Positions 5,442 to 5,738 of a stretch of 5,738 nt of DNA are shown one piece after another. Numbering within the stretch: the stretch's first letter is position 1; each line of letters opens with the position of its first letter. The notes below the pieces were generated by a model. The model had not been told where the DNA came from and searched no databases. It saw only the letters and a program-made list of their open reading frames with translations. A program made the position numbers and the translations under genes. The DNA is from Verrucomicrobiales bacterium. GTDB taxonomy: Bacteria > Verrucomicrobiota > Verrucomicrobiia > Verrucomicrobiales > Akkermansiaceae. The DNA lies in assembly GCA_003483645.1 (NCBI GenBank), contig DMYM01000539.1, positions 1-5,738 on the forward strand, given 5' to 3'.

Positions 5442-5738
5442 GTGAAGGTTGGTAAGGAAGCGCTCGGCAAGGAAAGACGATTTTCCCAGAAACGGACTGC
5501 AATATTTACGTTGGGTGACGAGGCGGTGATCGTGGAGGCCGAGTTCTTCTCCCCAGCGGGCGAGGTCGTCAAAATTGACGTCAGCGGTGAGATTCTGCCT
5601 CCCGGGGAGTCGATAGAGATTCGTGCCCGTGACACGCTCATGATGGTAGTGGCCACGGATGGTTCCGGCGGGTTTGCGGTGATAAATTTCGTCGGCAGCT
5701 CCTCCGTAATCTATGGTGAGAAGGTGTCCTGCCTTCCA
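5442..5738 (+). CDS. Unrecognised protein, 5' portion; 3' end beyond window
   Basis: The plus frame is open from 5367 (after TAA 5364-5366) to the right edge without a stop. The translation looks like real protein: charged N-terminal part (KVGKEALGKERRFSQKR), then alternating hydrophobic strands (TAIFTLGDEAVIVEAEFF, EVVKIDVSGEILPPGESIEI, GFAVINFVGSSSVIYG). This suggests a beta-rich domain. I do not recognise the family. There is no ATG before 5639. GTG 5442 is the best in-frame start, with GAAGG 13 bases upstream, but LDENLEGLPGPV encoded at 5409-5444 also looks protein-like. The true start could therefore be a rare codon further up, or could be lost by a mutation or sequence error. No signal peptide is visible. 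The opposite strand is also open, but gives a Ser-rich low-complexity translation typical of an antisense shadow. Confidence 0.55.
   Translation, partial: MKVGKEALGKERRFSQKRTAIFTLGDEAVIVEAEFFSPAGEVVKIDVSGEILPPGESIEIRARDTLMMVVATDGSGGFAVINFVGSSSVIYGEKVSCLP

Noticed and set aside
5393..5656. Minus-strand frame opposite the right-hand gene
   Set aside because: Its translation is Ser/Thr-rich and low in complexity, whereas the plus frame gives an ordinary beta-rich protein pattern.
1..5738. CRISPR array, insertion sequence or defence island
   Set aside because: No regularly spaced repeats, transposase-like frame, terminal inverted repeats or defence-family proteins were seen.

Overview
The window looks like a chromosomal segment from the PVC group (Planctomycetes-Verrucomicrobia-Chlamydiae), most likely a verrucomicrobial relative. 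Two things suggest this. One is a large secreted protein of the PSCyt1/DUF1549/DUF1553 class, a family expanded in Planctomycetes and Verrucomicrobia. The other is the N-terminus of ribosomal protein L9 (MATTEVILREKI...), which resembles verrucomicrobial L9 from memory; no search was possible. No start codon has a well-placed Shine-Dalgarno sequence.

Layout, left to right: (1) 1-2078, minus strand: a secreted multidomain cytochrome-type protein, cut by the left edge inside its DUF1553 part. (2) 2079-2258: short intergenic gap. (3) 2259-3704, minus: complete replicative helicase DnaB. (4) 3705-4002: a 298-base non-coding spacer with several inverted repeats. (5) 4003-4506, minus: rplI (ribosomal protein L9), interrupted at codon 74 by an in-frame TAA with no frameshift. 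(6) 4507-4627: gap with a possible rplI promoter. (7) 4628-5353, minus: secreted L,D-transpeptidase of the YkuD type. (8) 5354-5441: divergent intergenic region with a 12-base GC palindrome. (9) about 5442-5738, plus: 5' part of an unrecognised gene running off the right edge with no ATG.

rplI followed by dnaB is the conserved end of the bacterial rpsF-(ssb/rpsR)-rplI-dnaB replication/translation cluster. Here it is preceded by an L,D-transpeptidase rather than by rpsF, ssb or rpsR. The two flanking minus-strand genes encode exported proteins and need not be functionally linked to the core pair.

The most notable feature is the broken L9 frame. The stop falls at the junction between the L9 central helix and its C-terminal domain. 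It also lies inside a perfect 7-base inverted repeat, and the T of the TAA forms the last base pair of the stem. This could be a recent nonsense mutation, a hairpin-associated mutation or sequencing error, or (least likely) readthrough. I found no convincing new defence or mobile system, CRISPR array, insertion sequence or RNA gene.
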